Below, one piece after another: positions 12,969 through 14,270 of a DNA stretch of 14,270 bases. The DNA is from a candidate division WWE3 bacterium (GTDB lineage Bacteria; Patescibacteriota; WWE3; UBA101185; UBA10185). The notes under the pieces are model-generated. The model was not told where the DNA came from and searched no databases. It worked only from the letters and a program-made list of their open reading frames with translations. Within the stretch, counting starts at the first letter, position 1. Each line of letters begins with the position of its first letter. The DNA lies in contig JAGQNX010000021.1 in NCBI GenBank assembly GCA_020427865.1, positions 1 to 14,270 on the forward strand. Direction: 5' to 3'. The translations under genes and the position numbers were made by a program.

Positions 12969-13072
12969 AGTTTATGCACCCTAATCTGGTGCGCCCTTTG
13001 GCTACGCTGAAGTTTTCTTATTCTGTGGGCAGGAGAATAAGGAATTTGGTGCATCAGATTAGGTTGCGTAAT
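12969..13072 (+). ncRNA. Predicted ~100-nt structured RNA with three-way junction, family unknown
   Basis: By hand the transcript folds almost completely. P1 pairs 12972-12978 with 13065-13071 (7 bp), then after one C-U mismatch 12980-12995 with 13048-13063 (16 continuous pairs, two of them G-U). P2 pairs 12996-13002 with 13006-13012 (7 bp, two G-U, loop TAC). P3 pairs 13014-13024 with 13034-13044 (11 bp, one G-U, 9-base loop GTGGGCAGG). The junction leaves only T13013 and TTT 13045-13047 unpaired. There is no open reading frame of note and no U-run at the 3' end. It lacks the SRP RNA GGAA loop, the RNase P core and a tRNA-like shape. It may be a stand-alone small RNA or the leader of the GH57 gene. 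The 3' end is uncertain. Confidence 0.62.
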
Positions 13073-13073
13073 G

Positions 13074-13082
13074 TGCTACAAT
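13074..13082 (+). promoter_or_regulatory. Extended -10 (TGCTACAAT) of the GH57 gene
   Basis: TGCTACAAT ends seven bases before ATG 13090, the leaderless arrangement seen throughout the window. It starts three bases after the closing helix of the predicted RNA, whose 3' arm occupies the -35 position. Confidence 0.52.
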
Positions 13083-13089
13083 TCTATAC

Positions 13090-14270
13090 ATGAAGTACGT
13101 AGCGTTTTTGTTTCATATTTATCAACCCCCTTTACAACGTCCCTCTGTTCTTCGTGGTATTTTGCAACGTAGTTATATTCCTTTGTTTAATTTGTTACAA
13201 AATGAAGCATCCTTTTTTGCTACTGTTAATGTACCTTTATCATTATTAGCCCAATTAGAGTCTCTGGGGCATTCTGAATTTTTAGTCAAATTAAAACACC
13301 TTTACACAAGCAATAAGATAGAATTTACAGGTACAGGTGCTTATCATCCACTTTTAACAAAACTACCTAGTGATTTAGTGGAGTATCAGATACTTTTACA
13401 AGAATACGCCTTAGGGTATTACTTTGGTTTTCGTGATTCTATGGAGGGTGCTGATGCAATTAGGATTAAAAGCTTAGATGGATTTTTTCCTCCAGAAATG
13501 TCACTTAATAACATGTTGCTAAAACAACTAGACATGTTTGGGTATAGTTGGGTCTTAGGTGATACCGCCCATTTAGCAGACAATGATAATAAAAACCCTG
13601 GCATTTATCACTCTGCTAATTCTAATGCTACTGTCATAATTAGAGACACAAGTTTAAGTAATATGTTCGCCTTTAATAAAGACTATGACATATACCCCAT
13701 ATTAGATTATATTTCGGACCTAAAATCTGACACTGTAGTTATTGCTTTAGATGGAGAAACGTTTGGGGAGCACCTAAAAAACGGTATCTCCTTTCTACAT
13801 AATTTTATATCAAAAGCTGGGTCGTATTCAATTAAATTTTGCAAGGTATCCGATACATTAGCTTTGGAGAAAAATATATGTGAATTACACTCTCTTACTG
13901 AGAGTAGTTGGGGAGCCCCAATTGATACTGCATGCTCTAATCCCTATCCCTACTGGTCACTAAAAGGAAACGTTCTACATACACATTTGTGGGATTTATT
14001 CTCGACCCTAATAGCATACTATAACACTTTGCCTAAAGATGCTTCTTCTGACTTACCTGCTAATGCTAGTTTATGGAATATTGATACAGATAAGGATGTA
14101 ACTGCTTCGATTAATTTTAATAAATTACTAGCAAGCGATGTTTTTTGGTGGGCAAGTCATGGAAGCGTGGGGAGTACAGTTTTATATGATGTTACGTTCA
14201 TACATACATGGTTACAATCTGTTTTGGAATATTCTTCTACTTTTTTTAACGACATACAATCATCTGATGT
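13090..14270 (+). CDS. GH57 alpha-glucan-active enzyme (4-alpha-glucanotransferase/amylase type), 5' part
   Basis: The frame is open from ATG 13090 to the right edge (393 codons) with no stop, so the gene continues outside. The start MKYVAFLFHIYQPP is GH57 motif 1 (H.hQP). GFFPPEMSLNN (about 131-141) matches motif 3, with Glu136 as candidate nucleophile. ALDGETFGEH (about 219-228) matches motif 4, with Asp221 as candidate acid/base. The 85-residue gap between them is close to that of Thermococcus litoralis 4-alpha-glucanotransferase (E123 and D214). GH57 members are retaining glucanotransferases, amylases or branching enzymes; which one cannot be told here. Position next to glgA fits glycogen branching or remodelling in the cytoplasm. 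No signal peptide is seen. The gene has its own extended -10 and a structured RNA just upstream. Confidence 0.86.
   Translation, partial: MKYVAFLFHIYQPPLQRPSVLRGILQRSYIPLFNLLQNEASFFATVNVPLSLLAQLESLGHSEFLVKLKHLYTSNKIEFTGTGAYHPLLTKLPSDLVEYQILLQEYALGYYFGFRDSMEGADAIRIKSLDGFFPPEMSLNNMLLKQLDMFGYSWVLGDTAHLADNDNKNPGIYHSANSNATVIIRDTSLSNMFAFNKDYDIYPILDYISDLKSDTVVIALDGETFGEHLKNGISFLHNFISKAGSYSIKFCKVSDTLALEKNICELHSLTESSWGAPIDTACSNPYPYWSLKGNVLHTHLWDLFSTLIAYYNTLPKDASSDLPANASLWNIDTDKDVTASINFNKLLASDVFWWASHGSVGSTVLYDVTFIHTWLQSVLEYSSTFFNDIQSSD

Noticed and set aside
12972..13071. MITE or REP-type mobile element
   Set aside because: The termini are paired, but no target-site duplication is seen and no second copy occurs in the window. 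The consensus promoter placed exactly before it and the two internal hairpins favour an RNA. A genome-wide copy count would settle it.
12969..13072. SRP RNA, RNase P RNA, 6S RNA or tRNA-like identity for the structured RNA
   Set aside because: It has no GGAA apical loop with the SRP core, no RNase P conserved core, no central 6S bubble, and no T-arm or CCA.
1..14270. Recoded TGA (as in Absconditabacteria/Gracilibacteria)
   Set aside because: mreB and glgA end at TGA at natural family C-termini, and no gene has internal TGA.
1..14270. CRISPR array, prophage, transposase or toxin-antitoxin locus
   Set aside because: No regularly spaced repeats and no recognisable mobile-element or toxin genes were found on either strand.

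Overview
The window is AT-rich, densely coding bacterial DNA, with about a dozen genes on the plus strand and one protein gene plus one tRNA on the minus strand. No intergenic stretch exceeds about 200 bases. TGA is used as a normal stop (ends of mreB and glgA), so the code is standard. The gene set points to a Candidate Phyla Radiation (Patescibacteria) genome. It includes a very short ATP synthase epsilon subunit, a reduced and split ComEC, a PEGA/beta-propeller membrane protein, a class-E-like sortase, a long-type NDP kinase, MreB with glycosyltransferases, and GT5 glycogen synthase beside a GH57 enzyme. This lineage call is an inference from gene content; a Saccharibacteria-like member is plausible but cannot be shown here.

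Layout. 1-541: the 3' end of a probable atpC, then a small ArsR-type regulator. 542-721: a non-coding stretch with a C9 run, two imperfect direct repeats and a perfect palindrome. 722-3123: a DNA-uptake operon of comEA, the comEC channel part and a separate ComEC metallo-beta-lactamase part, with overlapping genes. 3154-4846: a membrane-anchored metallophosphoesterase and NDP kinase, each with its own promoter. 4864-5086: divergent tRNA-Ser(TGA) and tRNA-Arg(CCT). 5107-7022: a sortase convergent with a PEGA/propeller protein. 7080-10079: an mreB-GT4-GT26 operon, probably for cell shape and surface glycan synthesis. 10178-11284: an HTH protein with a Met/Tyr/Pro/Gln-rich middle. 11363-12937: glycogen synthase. 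12969-13072: a predicted structured small RNA. 13090-end: the 5' part of a GH57 glucanotransferase/amylase-like gene.

Two things stand out. First, nearly every transcription unit has a sigma70-type -10 box only 6-9 bases before its start codon, so most mRNAs here should be leaderless or have leaders of 2-3 bases. This also corrects the arsR start. Second, a consensus promoter (TTGACA, 17-base spacer, extended -10 TGCTATAAT) lies between glgA and the GH57 gene. It would drive a roughly 100-base RNA that folds by hand into a long closing helix and two hairpins, a three-way junction that I do not recognise as a known RNA family.
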